64,000 nt of DNA from Peptococcaceae bacterium (GTDB taxonomy: Bacteria; Bacillota; Peptococcia; Peptococcales; Peptococcaceae), in contig JAFQEO010000009.1 in NCBI GenBank assembly GCA_017399005.1, forward strand, positions 62,001 to 126,000, given 5' to 3'. This document shows positions 26,628-35,319 of this stretch, in pieces. The translations under genes and the position numbers were made by a program. The notes under the pieces are model-generated. The model ran no database searches. It was not told the origin of the DNA and saw only the letters and a program-made list of their open reading frames with translations. How positions within the stretch are numbered: the first letter of the stretch is position 1; the number at the start of each line of letters is the position of its first letter.

Positions 26628-27341
26628 TTATATTTTTACATTTTCTAATAATTCAATTAATTCTTTTTCTGCTAAATTTGTCTGCCCAGTAATATAATAA
26701 TGTTCATGATTCCATACAAATTTAATTTTATCTTTTTCAATATTTAACCTAACTATTTCATCTTGCATATAATAAATTTGTTTTTCCACTTCTTCCGTAT
26801 CAGCTCCAAAAACCAAACTTCTTTCTTCTACAACAAAGCATTGATATAAAGTAATATATTTTTCCTCTTTATCCCTATACAATAAATCAAGGCTATTCTC
26901 ACGTTCTCTTCTTTTTACCTCTTCCATTCCTTCCGGCAGATATCCCAGCTTCAGCGGACGGAATTCTTCTTCAATGGCACCGACATCGTTTACCCGGTAG
27001 CGGTATTCGGTGTATTCATCAAATACGGTCTCGATTACTTCAATCAGTTTCTGGTAACCGGCGAGGACGGTTTCGGGCATGGTAAGACAGGCCATTGTAA
27101 ACACCAGTAAGATTGCGGCGATGCTGCGTTTGATATAAAAGGTGACACCCATGCGATATTCGGCTTCTTTGATGGCACCTCGTTTTACATCGTGGCGTAA
27201 CGCTGCCATCTGTAATTTATAACTTCCGTGAAATTCCGGCTCGGGATAATCGGCATAAGCATCAAACTTCTGCAATTCCCATAGCAGATATTCTCTGGCT
27301 GCCTCCTGCAGTTTTTCTTCAGAAACCAGATTATCTCTCAT
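26628..27341 (-). CDS. DUF4367-type membrane protein, probable anti-sigma factor
   Basis: A 237-residue protein: cytoplasmic N-terminus (about 1-68), one membrane helix (about 70-92), then an extracellular domain containing LGYLPEGMEEVKRRE, which is the DUF4367 hallmark. It overlaps the sigma gene by 11 nt, the usual arrangement of a sigma/anti-sigma pair. Base composition changes sharply inside the gene near 26925: the 5' part resembles its neighbours, the 3' part is strongly AT-rich with AT-ending codons. Confidence 0.78.
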   Translation of the reverse strand: MRDNLVSEEKLQEAAREYLLWELQKFDAYADYPEPEFHGSYKLQMAALRHDVKRGAIKEAEYRMGVTFYIKRSIAAILLVFTMACLTMPETVLAGYQKLIEVIETVFDEYTEYRYRVNDVGAIEEEFRPLKLGYLPEGMEEVKRRERENSLDLLYRDKEEKYITLYQCFVVEERSLVFGADTEEVEKQIYYMQDEIVRLNIEKDKIKFVWNHEHYYITGQTNLAEKELIELLENVKI

Positions 27342-27933
27342 CAGCCGCTTCCTCTTTCATGGCATCCAGAAGTTCTTTCAGCGTATGTTTGCTGCGAGTC
27401 AGAAGTTTGCGAACCTTTGCCACAGTAAAGTCGGTAATCTCTGCGATTTCCGGTACTTCATAACCCATTCCATGATACAGCAACACCACCTGCCGGGCAT
27501 CATCCGACAGTTTTCCAATGGCTTTGCCAAGGTCGCTGCCCTGAAAATCACTGTCCGGTATTTCCAAAGCGGGAATACATTCATCAATGATGCTGGTGGT
27601 TTCTCCATCTTCGTTGATTTTCTCGTAAATCTCTTTTTCAAAATACTGCTTCCGTTTGCGATATACATCTTTCGCAGCATTTTCCGTCACAATCATCACA
27701 AAAGCTCTTGTACGGTCGGAAGTTTCGTCATCAATTTTGTTCATGTTGCGGGCTATCTTCACAAATGCTTCGTGCACGGCATCTTCTGCAATAAAGGCAT
27801 CGTTCAGAATTCTTTTGGCGGTGTAATACATCTGTTTCTGATAATGATTGTACAGATACTCAAACTTGTTCTGGTCCTCAGCGTTGTCGATTAGGGCCAG
27901 ATAGTAGGATAAGGTATAACGGATTGGCTGCAT
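27331..27933 (-). CDS. ECF-type RNA polymerase sigma factor
   Basis: A 200-residue sigma-70 family protein with region 2 (about 20-85: EYLYNHYQKQMYYTAKRILNDAFIAEDAVHEAFVKI) and region 4 (about 140-190: LSDDARQVVLLYHGMGYEVPEIAEITDFTVAKVRKLLTRSKHTL). It guides RNA polymerase to a regulon controlled by the overlapping DUF4367 protein. The ATG at 27933 follows AAAGGTG and was preferred over 27966. Stimulus unknown. Confidence 0.88.
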   Translation of the reverse strand: MQPIRYTLSYYLALIDNAEDQNKFEYLYNHYQKQMYYTAKRILNDAFIAEDAVHEAFVKIARNMNKIDDETSDRTRAFVMIVTENAAKDVYRKRKQYFEKEIYEKINEDGETTSIIDECIPALEIPDSDFQGSDLGKAIGKLSDDARQVVLLYHGMGYEVPEIAEITDFTVAKVRKLLTRSKHTLKELLDAMKEEAADER

Positions 27934-28047
27934 AATATCACCTTTGCTTTCTGTCAGTATTGCCAATGATTATAGCATAATCCCGCTTTTATGTTGTACT
28001 GATTTCTGATATCTGGTTGTATTTTTTACGCGTTTCTATGTAAAAAA

Positions 28048-28069
28048 GCCTCTACGATACCGCAGAGGC
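28048..28069 (-). terminator. Terminator after the amidase gene
   Basis: GCCTCTGC/GTAGAGGC stem with 6-nt loop and TTTTTT on the minus strand. Confidence 0.9.
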
Positions 28070-28101
28070 CTGTTTTTCCATTATTCTGTTATATTTTTGA
28101 A

Positions 28102-30405
28102 TCAGTCAAAATAGTCTGCTACGCCTTCAAAAATCCCTTCGGCCAGTTTCTGGCGGTAGGAATCCTGTGCCAGAAGTGCTTCTTCCTCGGCATTGCTCAA
28201 AAATCCGGTTTCCACTAAAATGGATGGACGGTCGTTTTCACGCAGCACGGCATAGTTGGCGGTGCGTACATCAGATACGGTTCCGGTAACTTCCTGCATA
28301 TTCTCGCTCACATTTTCCGCCAGTGTTTTGCGCACATAGCTCTGTGCATACAGATTTGCATTGCCCGATGGCGCATAATAATATATCTGAATCCCTTGCG
28401 GTACGGTATTGGTGGACGAGTTGGCATGAATACTGATAAATAAATCCGCCTCTGCCTCATTGGCCAGGTCAGAACGCTCTGGAAGGCCAAGCCGCACATC
28501 GGTTTCACGGGTCATCAGAACGGTTGCCCCGGCATCTTCCAGTAAATCACGCAGCTTCAGCCCAACGCTAAGGCCAACCTCCGCATCGGTTACACCCAGT
28601 ACACGGCCGATTGCCCCCGGGTCGCTGCCGCCATGGCCAGGGTCAAGTACAATTACTTTGCCATGCAGCCCGGTTCCGCGGCTATACGCAGTAATCACCA
28701 GATTATCGCCGTCTTCTTTTACCGTGCAGTAAGCGTTTTTCTCTAAATCCATGGTCACTTTTAACGCATTTTCACCGGCATCCTGCACCTGCAGATGCTG
28801 CAGAGGGCCATTGTAACTCTGGTTAATGCTGTCGGCAGTATTCAGATATACGTTATTTAACTGCAGCACCAGCTGGTTGGCTGTTGCTTTTGTGGTACTG
28901 TAACTGTTGCCTGCACCTTTCAGCAGTGTCACGATGGTTTTATCGCCCTGCTGTTTTACCGACTGCAGCTGCAGCCGTGTTCTTTCGGCTGTAACGCTGC
29001 CTGTGCTGCTGTTAGATGATTCGGTATATGGTTCTGTCAGCCAGCTGGCAATCCATACATTTTTATTGCCGTATTTCACCTGATACCATACTTTTCCGTC
29101 CACGGTTTTCTGCGCCAGCACGGTAAAAATAACACCTTTGTTTACTGTGCCTGCAATAGTATGGTTAGTACCGGCATCGGTACGCAGGTTTACACCCGTA
29201 GCATGCACCATGATTTTTTTGCCCGCCATACTGGACGATGTGCCGGAAGTGGAACTGGTATTTGTACTGGTGCCTGTATTGCTGCTGCCGGTTGTGCCTT
29301 TGGATTCCGCGGTCAGCCATCCGGCAATCCACACTTTTACGCCGGATTTCATTTTTACCTGATACCAGGTATCGCCATCCACTGTTTTTTCACTAAGCAC
29401 AGTAAAGGTATCCCCTTTTACAGCCTGTCCCAGTACGGCCGATGTTGTATTGGTATTCGCACGCAAGTTTACCACACTGCCGGTAACCGCAATGGTTTTG
29501 CCAATCATGCTGTTAGAGGATGTGGTATTCGATGTACTGTTGCCAGTGCTGGTACTGACCGAATTTCCAGAAGAACTACTATTAGAAGAAGTGCTATTAT
29601 TAGAAGCATTGGCACTTTCCTCAATTTTTTTCGTATACCAGGATGCAATCCATAAATTGCTGTCACCCGATGGCCGCATTACCTGGTACCATGTTTTTCC
29701 GTCCACGGTTTTCGTGCCGGTTACAATCAGTGTTTCGCCTTTCTGCGCTGTGCCTACGGCAGAGCTGCCGGTTCCGGCATCGCTTCGCAGATTCACACCA
29801 CTGCCGGTTACGGTTACTTTCTGCCCGATAATTTCCCCTTTGGTGCTGACGTTACTGCTGCCAACGCTGACAGTTGGTTTTGGAGCAATCACCAGCCCGT
29901 TTTTGGCATCAAAATTATAGTTCCAGTCAAATTCGGTTACCGCAAACCGCCAGGTTAACGGAAAATAGGTCACATCGCGGAACAGCAGCAAAGGGTATTC
30001 CTCTTTGCTGTTATTGATGGATTTGCCGTTTACGGTAATTTTTCCACTGGCGATTGTGGCCGTGTATTTTTTGGCATTGGCTGCACCGGCTTTATACGGT
30101 TTGTAGGAGCTCTGTGCCGTTTTCTGGTCAGGCACTTCTGCCGCTTTGTCAATTACCAGCCCTGTCTGCTGCGTCCAGCTGGAATCCAGCCCCAGCAGGC
30201 GGGTATCTGCCCAGGTCATCGGTACATAGGTGATGTCTTTATACACCAGCATTGGATACTGATTCTGGCTCTGTTCTATTGTCACACCGTTCAGCGTTAC
30301 CGGAAACGACGGCAGTGTCACCGTCACATCCGCAGCCAGAGCCGGTGCTGTATGTAATCCCATAGCAAGCAGTGCCGTGCACACTACCCCTGCTATTTTT
30401 TTCAT
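28102..30405 (-). CDS. N-acetylmuramoyl-L-alanine amidase with copper-amine-oxidase-like, triple SH3 and AMIN domains
   Basis: A 767-residue secreted cell-wall hydrolase with a signal peptide to about residue 24. Two copper-amine-oxidase-N-like repeats follow (VTLNGVTIEQ...YPMLVYKDITYVPM and the parallel KEEYPLLLFRDVTYFPL, about 28-170). Three SH3 domains each carry VNLR and WYQV (about 195-265, 300-370, 395-460), joined by Ser/Thr/Asn linkers. An AMIN-like beta domain (about 475-580) comes next. The C-terminal Amidase_3 domain has zinc ligands in LDPGHGGSDPG, the glutamate of DAEVGL, ISIHANSS, and the catalytic ILVETGFLSN. It cleaves between MurNAc and L-Ala. Its own promoter is at 30492-30519. 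Confidence 0.93.
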   Translation of the reverse strand: MKKIAGVVCTALLAMGLHTAPALAADVTVTLPSFPVTLNGVTIEQSQNQYPMLVYKDITYVPMTWADTRLLGLDSSWTQQTGLVIDKAAEVPDQKTAQSSYKPYKAGAANAKKYTATIASGKITVNGKSINNSKEEYPLLLFRDVTYFPLTWRFAVTEFDWNYNFDAKNGLVIAPKPTVSVGSSNVSTKGEIIGQKVTVTGSGVNLRSDAGTGSSAVGTAQKGETLIVTGTKTVDGKTWYQVMRPSGDSNLWIASWYTKKIEESANASNNSTSSNSSSSGNSVSTSTGNSTSNTTSSNSMIGKTIAVTGSVVNLRANTNTTSAVLGQAVKGDTFTVLSEKTVDGDTWYQVKMKSGVKVWIAGWLTAESKGTTGSSNTGTSTNTSSTSGTSSSMAGKKIMVHATGVNLRTDAGTNHTIAGTVNKGVIFTVLAQKTVDGKVWYQVKYGNKNVWIASWLTEPYTESSNSSTGSVTAERTRLQLQSVKQQGDKTIVTLLKGAGNSYSTTKATANQLVLQLNNVYLNTADSINQSYNGPLQHLQVQDAGENALKVTMDLEKNAYCTVKEDGDNLVITAYSRGTGLHGKVIVLDPGHGGSDPGAIGRVLGVTDAEVGLSVGLKLRDLLEDAGATVLMTRETDVRLGLPERSDLANEAEADLFISIHANSSTNTVPQGIQIYYYAPSGNANLYAQSYVRKTLAENVSENMQEVTGTVSDVRTANYAVLRENDRPSILVETGFLSNAEEEALLAQDSYRQKLAEGIFEGVADYFD

Positions 30406-30491
30406 AATCGGTTCCTCCCTTTCCTGTTAATCCTTTATTGTTACAAAAGAATGATTCCAGTTCACAATTTTCTAAAAAAACTCACCGTTTT

Positions 30492-30519
30492 ATTATAACG
30501 GATTCTCCTGTGATTGCAA
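30492..30519 (-). promoter_or_regulatory. Promoter of the amidase gene
   Basis: TTGCAA (30514-30519), 16-bp spacer, TATAAT (30492-30497), minus strand. Confidence 0.7.
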
Positions 30520-30642
30520 GTCGGTAAAATATGCCGACAATGCTTTAGACGGTAAAAATCCACAAATAGTTCCATCAGCATGTTTTATAGGATATCCCAC
30601 GCAGCTGGTTACTTCTGGATTTCTGCCGGAATCATAAAAAAA

Positions 30643-30666
30643 CACCGCCTCTTTTCAGAGACGGTG
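30643..30666 (-). terminator. Terminator after argG
   Basis: CACCGTCTC/GAGGCGGTG stem followed by a T7 run on the minus strand. Confidence 0.9.
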
Positions 30667-30686
30667 CGTAACAACTCAAAAATCAA

Positions 30687-31907
30687 TTATTTTTCTGCGT
30701 TTTCTTTTACCATTGCACGAACTTTTAAGGACAGGCCAAACAGGTTGATGAAACCTTCTGCATCGTGGTGGTCATACAGGTCGCCAGTGGTAAAGGATGC
30801 CAGGCTTTCGCTGTACATGCTGTATGGAGAAGTGGTACCCTGTTTGATGATGTTACCTTTGTACAGTTTCATTTTTACTTCACCGGTCATGTTCTGTTCG
30901 GTGGATTCAATAAATGCCTGTAATGCTTCTCTTAATGGAGTGAACCATTTGCCTTCGTATACAACGTCGGAATATCTGGTTGCCACCATTTTTTTGAATG
31001 CGAATGTGTCACGGTCGGTAATCAGTTCTTCCAGCTGTTTATGTGCTTCTACCAGAATGGTGCCGCCTGGTGTTTCATATACACCGCGGGATTTCATACC
31101 AACAACACGGTTTTCTACGATATCCACAATACCGATACCATGTTTGCCGCCCAGTTCATTCAGAGCGGTAATAATTTCAGATACTTTCATTTTCTGGCCG
31201 TTCAGAGCAACCGGAATCCCTTTTTCAAAGCTCAGAGTCAGTTCTTCTGCTTCATCCGGAGCTTTTTCAGGAGATACGCTCAGCACCAGCAGGTGGTCGT
31301 AGTTTGGAGCAGTTGCCGGGTTTTCCAGTTCCAGACCTTCATGGCTGATGTGCCACAGGTTGCGGTCACGGCTGTAGCTTGTAGTTGTAGAGAATGGCAG
31401 AGTAATGCCGTGTGCTTCGCAGTATGCAATTTCATCTTCACGAGACTGCATATTCCACAGTTCATTCATACGCCATGGCGCAATAATTTTTAAATCTGGA
31501 GCCAGCGCTTTGATACCCAGTTCGAAACGAACCTGGTCGTTCCCTTTACCGGTTGCACCGTGACAGATTGCAACAGCGCCTTCTTTACGAGCTACTTCTA
31601 CTAATTTTTTTGCAATCAGAGGACGAGCCATAGAGGTACCCAGCAGGTATTTGTTTTCATAAACAGCACCAGCCTGTACACATGGCATTACGAAATCTTC
31701 ACAGAATTCATCCACCACATCTTCGATATACAGTTTGCTTGCGCCGGAGTACAGAGCGCGTTCTTCCAGACCATCCAGTTCTTCGCCCTGACCTACGTTG
31801 ACACAGCAGCAGATTACATCGTAATCAAAATGTTCTTTTAACCATGGGATAATGGTTGTGGTATCTAAACCACCGGAATATGCTAATACTACTTTTTCTT
31901 TAGACAT
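30687..31907 (-). CDS. argG: Argininosuccinate synthase
   Basis: The 406-residue ATP-dependent ligase joins citrulline and aspartate in arginine synthesis. Diagnostic features: VLAYSGGLDTTTIIPWL (PP-loop) at the N-terminus, LGTSMARPLIAK, CHGATGKGNDQVRFE, IAPWR and SRDRNLWHISHEG. The usual length applies. It follows argF on the same strand, separated by copy B of the hairpin element; argH is not in the window. Confidence 0.98.
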   Translation of the reverse strand: MSKEKVVLAYSGGLDTTTIIPWLKEHFDYDVICCCVNVGQGEELDGLEERALYSGASKLYIEDVVDEFCEDFVMPCVQAGAVYENKYLLGTSMARPLIAKKLVEVARKEGAVAICHGATGKGNDQVRFELGIKALAPDLKIIAPWRMNELWNMQSREDEIAYCEAHGITLPFSTTTSYSRDRNLWHISHEGLELENPATAPNYDHLLVLSVSPEKAPDEAEELTLSFEKGIPVALNGQKMKVSEIITALNELGGKHGIGIVDIVENRVVGMKSRGVYETPGGTILVEAHKQLEELITDRDTFAFKKMVATRYSDVVYEGKWFTPLREALQAFIESTEQNMTGEVKMKLYKGNIIKQGTTSPYSMYSESLASFTTGDLYDHHDAEGFINLFGLSLKVRAMVKENAEK

Positions 31908-31970
31908 TGAATATTTCGCTCCTTAAAGTTGTAGAATTATACTAATCTTTTCTTTATTTCAGGCGCAGAG

Positions 31971-32072
31971 AAAATTTCGTAGAACAAGGCGGCTTTTCAA
32001 TTTTTGAGCGACGCGTACTTTGAGGTACGCAAGGCGAAAAAATTGAAAAACAACGCAGTTATACGGAATTTT
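31971..32072. repeat. Dispersed intercistronic long-hairpin element, copy B
   Basis: Same layout as copy A at 5355-5475. AAAATTTCGTA pairs with TACGGAATTTT; TTTTCAATTTTT pairs with AAAAATTGAAAA; the tip GCGTAC/GTACGC is identical. The 12-bp middle stem has a different sequence from copy A but is still fully paired, while unpaired AAGGCGGC, GAGCGAC and GCAAGGCG blocks are conserved. It lies in the argF-argG gap in the same orientation relative to transcription as copy A. Confidence 0.85.
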
Positions 32073-32096
32073 AACCAGCCTTAACAAGTCATTATA

Positions 32097-33023
32097 TTAC
32101 ATTACAGTTGCCATAATAGCCTTATGCGCATGCAATCTGTTTTCCGCTTCATCAAATACTACAGACTGTGCACTTTCCATTACTTCGTCGGTTACTTCGT
32201 AGCCGCGATATGCAGGCAGGCAGTGCATAAAGATTGCATCCGGTTTTGCCAGAGCCATCATAGCGCTGTCAACGGTATAACCTGCAAATGCTTTCTGACG
32301 TACTTCTTTTTCTGCTTCCTGACCCATACTTGCCCAGGTATCAGTGTATACAACATCTACCCCTGCGATAGCTTCTTTTGGATCATGCATAACGGTTACG
32401 CTGCCGCCGGATTCTGCTGCATACTGCTGTGCCAGCGCAACAATTTCCGGATTTGGCATATAACCTTCCGGACAGGCAACGGTTACATCCATCCCTACTT
32501 TGGCACCGCCAATCATCAGAGAATGGGTCATGTTGTTGCCGTCACCAACGTAGGCAAATTTGATGCCTTTCAGCTGGCCTTTGTGTTCCTGAATGGTAAT
32601 CAGGTCGGCAATTACCTGTGTTGGATGATAGTCGTCGGTTAAGCCGTTAATAACCGGAACATCTGCATATTCTGCCAGTTCTTCCACTTCTGCATGGCTG
32701 TAGGTACGAATCATGATACCATCCACATAGCGGGATAATACACGGGCTGTATCTTTAATCGGTTCGCCGCGGCCAATCTGCAGGTCGTTGGTGCTTAAAA
32801 ACAGAGCCTGGCCACCTAACTGGTACATCCCTACTTCGAAGGATACACGGGTTCTGGTGGAGGATTTCTGGAAAATCATGCCCAGACTTTTGCCTTCCAG
32901 CACTGGTGTTGGAATCCCGGCTTTCAGTTTTGCTTTTAAATCAATCCCCAGATTTACCATATCCACGATTTCCTGGCCGGTAAAATCTTTCAGGGTTAAG
33001 AAATCTCTGCCTTTTAAACTCAT
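32097..33023 (-). CDS. argF: Ornithine carbamoyltransferase
   Basis: The 308-residue enzyme makes citrulline from ornithine and carbamoyl phosphate. The carbamoyl-phosphate loop SSTRTRVSFE, the HPTQVIADL-type segment (YHPTQVIADLITIQ), and the ornithine-binding HCLPAYRG are visible. The ATG at 33023 was chosen because AAGGAG lies 10 nt upstream; a GTG three codons earlier is too close to it. First gene of argF-argG behind a promoter covered by likely ArgR boxes. CarB (46976-50143) in this window would supply carbamoyl phosphate. Confidence 0.97.
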   Translation of the reverse strand: MSLKGRDFLTLKDFTGQEIVDMVNLGIDLKAKLKAGIPTPVLEGKSLGMIFQKSSTRTRVSFEVGMYQLGGQALFLSTNDLQIGRGEPIKDTARVLSRYVDGIMIRTYSHAEVEELAEYADVPVINGLTDDYHPTQVIADLITIQEHKGQLKGIKFAYVGDGNNMTHSLMIGGAKVGMDVTVACPEGYMPNPEIVALAQQYAAESGGSVTVMHDPKEAIAGVDVVYTDTWASMGQEAEKEVRQKAFAGYTVDSAMMALAKPDAIFMHCLPAYRGYEVTDEVMESAQSVVFDEAENRLHAHKAIMATVM

Positions 33024-33046
33024 ACGATTCACGCTCCTTATATCAT

Positions 33047-33081
33047 TGTATAATCATACATCAGTATTAATAATAATTCAA
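33047..33081 (-). promoter_or_regulatory. argF promoter with ArgR-like operator boxes
   Basis: TTGAAT (33076-33081), 17-bp spacer, TATGAT (33053-33058). Two ARG-box-like sequences overlap it: TGTAT-GATT-ATACA across the -10 (33047-33060) and TGAATTATTATTAATA across the -35 (33065-33080). Repression by an ArgR/AhrC-type protein with arginine is the expected mode. Confidence 0.65.
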
Positions 33082-33215
33082 TAGAAAAATCCAGAACTTT
33101 CTAAAAAATTTCTAAAATTTATAATACCAGATATTGCGCCTTTTTTCCATGAAATTCTTCAAATCCCGAAGAATTTTCTTTGCGATTTTTTCTTCAGATA
33201 ATTTCCGGATACATA

Positions 33216-33252
33216 ACAACCCGATACACAGTATCACTGCATATCGGGTTAT
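33216..33252 (-). terminator. Terminator after the GHL10 glycosidase gene
   Basis: AACCCGATA/TATCGGGTT stem, 15-nt loop, then a modest T-rich stretch on the minus strand. Confidence 0.65.
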
Positions 33253-33264
33253 TCTGAAACTTTG

Positions 33265-34497
33265 TTATTCAAACATTTCGCCTACGCTGTCGTAAATCCC
33301 CAGCGTGTTATTTTTTAATGCACTATAGCCGTAAAAAATGCTGCCGTCCACGGTTCCCTTCTCACGGTTATATGCAATTTGACGGTTCAGTTCCTGGCCG
33401 TCCATCCACTGTGTGCCCTGTGCACTGTCACCGGTTTTGTATGCCGCATGACCGATATACAGTTTCACACCGGTACCGCGTGTTACATTACTCCACCAGT
33501 CTACGAGTATTGCGTAATCGCATTTGCTGTGACCAATCTGCCAGTAAATCTGCGGAGCAATGTAATCCAGCCATCCGTTTTTTACCCATTTACGGGTATC
33601 GGCATAGTGGTCGTAATAAGTTTCCACCCCGGCTGCCGTGTCTGAACCGAGAGAATTTGTTGTTTTATTAGCCCATACACCTGCAGGGCTTACACCAAAT
33701 ACAGCGCCCGGTTTCTGCGCTACCAGCTGGTTTGTCTCCTGAATTAATAAATCCACATTGTGACGGCGCCAGTCTTCAATACTACTGAAACCGGCTCCAT
33801 ATTTTCTGTAGGTTTCCGCATCATCAAAGCTGCCGGTCGGATAAAAATAATCATCGTAGTGAATTCCGGCAATATCGTAATGGTTCAGCAGTTCTTTCAC
33901 GCCCTGCAGCACCAGATAGCGGGACATCGGTTCCCCCGGATTCAGATACAGTTCACCGCTGGAATGCGGCACAACTAAATCCGGATACAAACGGGCCGGA
34001 TTATCTTCACTCAGGGCCGTAATATCCAGATTCGGGCTGGATGCTGTTCCCCGGGTGATTTTATACGGGTTAATCCACGCATGTATCTCGATTCCCCGTT
34101 TCTGCCCCTGGCTAATCAGATATTCCAGCGGGTCAAAATTCTGCCCCGGTGCTTTGCCCTGCTGCCCGGTTAGATATCTGGACCACGGAAACAGTGCAGA
34201 ATCATATAAGGCATCGGCTGTTGGCCGAACCTGAAAGAAGATAGCATTGAAATTCATTGCTTCGGCATCCTCCAGAATCTGATTCAGTTCCTGTTTCATC
34301 TGGTTCACAGATAAATTCTGTTTGCTTGGAAAATCAATATTGTAAACGCTGGCAATCCACATGCCGCGCATTTCTTCTATCGAAGCTGCTTCTGCCCGCT
34401 GCCCGGCTCCGGCAAACGGCCATGCACTAAACAGAATCCCAACCGCAAAAGTCAGCAGACAGATTTTTGCAATCCATTGTGTTATCGAGTTCCTCAT
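33265..34497 (-). CDS. Secreted GHL10-family (DUF187/YngK-like) glycoside hydrolase
   Basis: A 410-residue protein with a signal peptide/anchor (about 1-35) and the GHL10 TIM-barrel: EEMRGMWIASVYNIDFPS, NFNAIFFQVRPTADALY, GIEIHAWINPYK, YDIAGIHYDDYFYP and DYIAPQIYWQ. The family cleaves glycosidic bonds in cell-wall or exopolysaccharide; the exact substrate is unknown. Its ATG overlaps by 4 nt the stop codon of the preceding broken peptidase gene, so translation was probably coupled to it. Confidence 0.88.
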   Translation of the reverse strand: MRNSITQWIAKICLLTFAVGILFSAWPFAGAGQRAEAASIEEMRGMWIASVYNIDFPSKQNLSVNQMKQELNQILEDAEAMNFNAIFFQVRPTADALYDSALFPWSRYLTGQQGKAPGQNFDPLEYLISQGQKRGIEIHAWINPYKITRGTASSPNLDITALSEDNPARLYPDLVVPHSSGELYLNPGEPMSRYLVLQGVKELLNHYDIAGIHYDDYFYPTGSFDDAETYRKYGAGFSSIEDWRRHNVDLLIQETNQLVAQKPGAVFGVSPAGVWANKTTNSLGSDTAAGVETYYDHYADTRKWVKNGWLDYIAPQIYWQIGHSKCDYAILVDWWSNVTRGTGVKLYIGHAAYKTGDSAQGTQWMDGQELNRQIAYNREKGTVDGSIFYGYSALKNNTLGIYDSVGEMFE

Positions 34498-35214
34498 AAG
34501 GTTCCTCCCTTTATATTCACCATTACTGACAGTCTATGCTTTAACTGACGATATTGTGGCTCCACTTGTTCCAGAAGCGCATAAAATTCCGGCGAGTGAT
34601 TGTTCTGTAAAAAATGAATATACTCATGCACCAGCACCTGCCGGATACATTCTATCGGCGCCATGACAAGCCACAGATTCAGCACGATTTTTTTCTTTCC
34701 GCTGTAACAAACACCCCCAGCTGGAACGCATTTTCCGCACAGCAAACTCTGGTTCCGGCAGATTACATAGAACAGGACTTTGCCGCACGGTTCTGTTCAG
34801 TGACGGAATGATTTCATCCAGCAGTTTTTCCCGGTAAAAAAGCTCCACCGTCTGACGAATCTGTGCTTCTGATGTGCAGCCAGAAAACTGCAGTTTCGTT
34901 CCATCCCACTGCCATGCCCGCCGCCCTTCGGCACTTACCGAAAGCGGATACATCTGCCCCAGATAAGCCACCTCGCCGCCATCCTGATAACCATTCATCA
35001 GCCCGGATTACTGCCGTTCCTGATTCAGCTCTGCCGCTTTCTGCTGATGCGCGACAATCCAGTTTCTTTTTTTCATAACAACATTCTCTATCTCGGCTTT
35101 GCCTGCACGATGTGGCGCTGTTATCTCCAGTTCTCCGTCGGGCTGAATTCGCAGTGTAATGTTTTTTACGTTTTTATATACTACGGTATAGTTTATCATA
35201 TCCATCCCCGTCAT
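34494..35214 (-). pseudogene. YgjP/SprT-like metallopeptidase gene with nonsense codon and frameshift
   Basis: Three reading pieces join into one YgjP-type protein of about 240 residues. The N-terminal piece (35214-35011) reads NYTVVYKNVKNITLRI...KKRNWIVAHQ and ends at an in-frame TAA (35008-35010). The middle piece continues in the same frame from 35007 (YQDGGEVAYLGQMYPL...VRKMRSSWG). After the tryptophan the frame shifts at a run of five G (C-run 34714-34718 on the plus strand). Removing one G restores WGVCYSGKKKIVLNLWL and the zinc motif VHEYIHFLQNNHSPEF. Either a real pseudogene or a sequencing error at the homopolymer plus a true stop. Confidence 0.82.
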
Positions 35215-35267
35215 TCCACAAAAATATTATGTACAATTCTGCCATCGGTTTTGTTTTCCGTAAAAAC

Positions 35268-35298
35268 AAGGGCCGCCGCATCCTGTGCAACAGCCCTT
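35268..35298 (-). terminator. Terminator after the Na/Pi cotransporter gene
   Basis: AAGGGC/GCCCTT stem with an 19-nt loop followed by TGTTTTT on the minus strand. Confidence 0.7.
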
Positions 35299-35319
35299 TG
35301 ATTTTCAGAAAATTATGAA

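Noticed and set aside
30580-31302. Plus-strand open frame (240 codons) opposite argG
   Set aside because: It is antisense to a highly conserved gene; no family features and no promoter.
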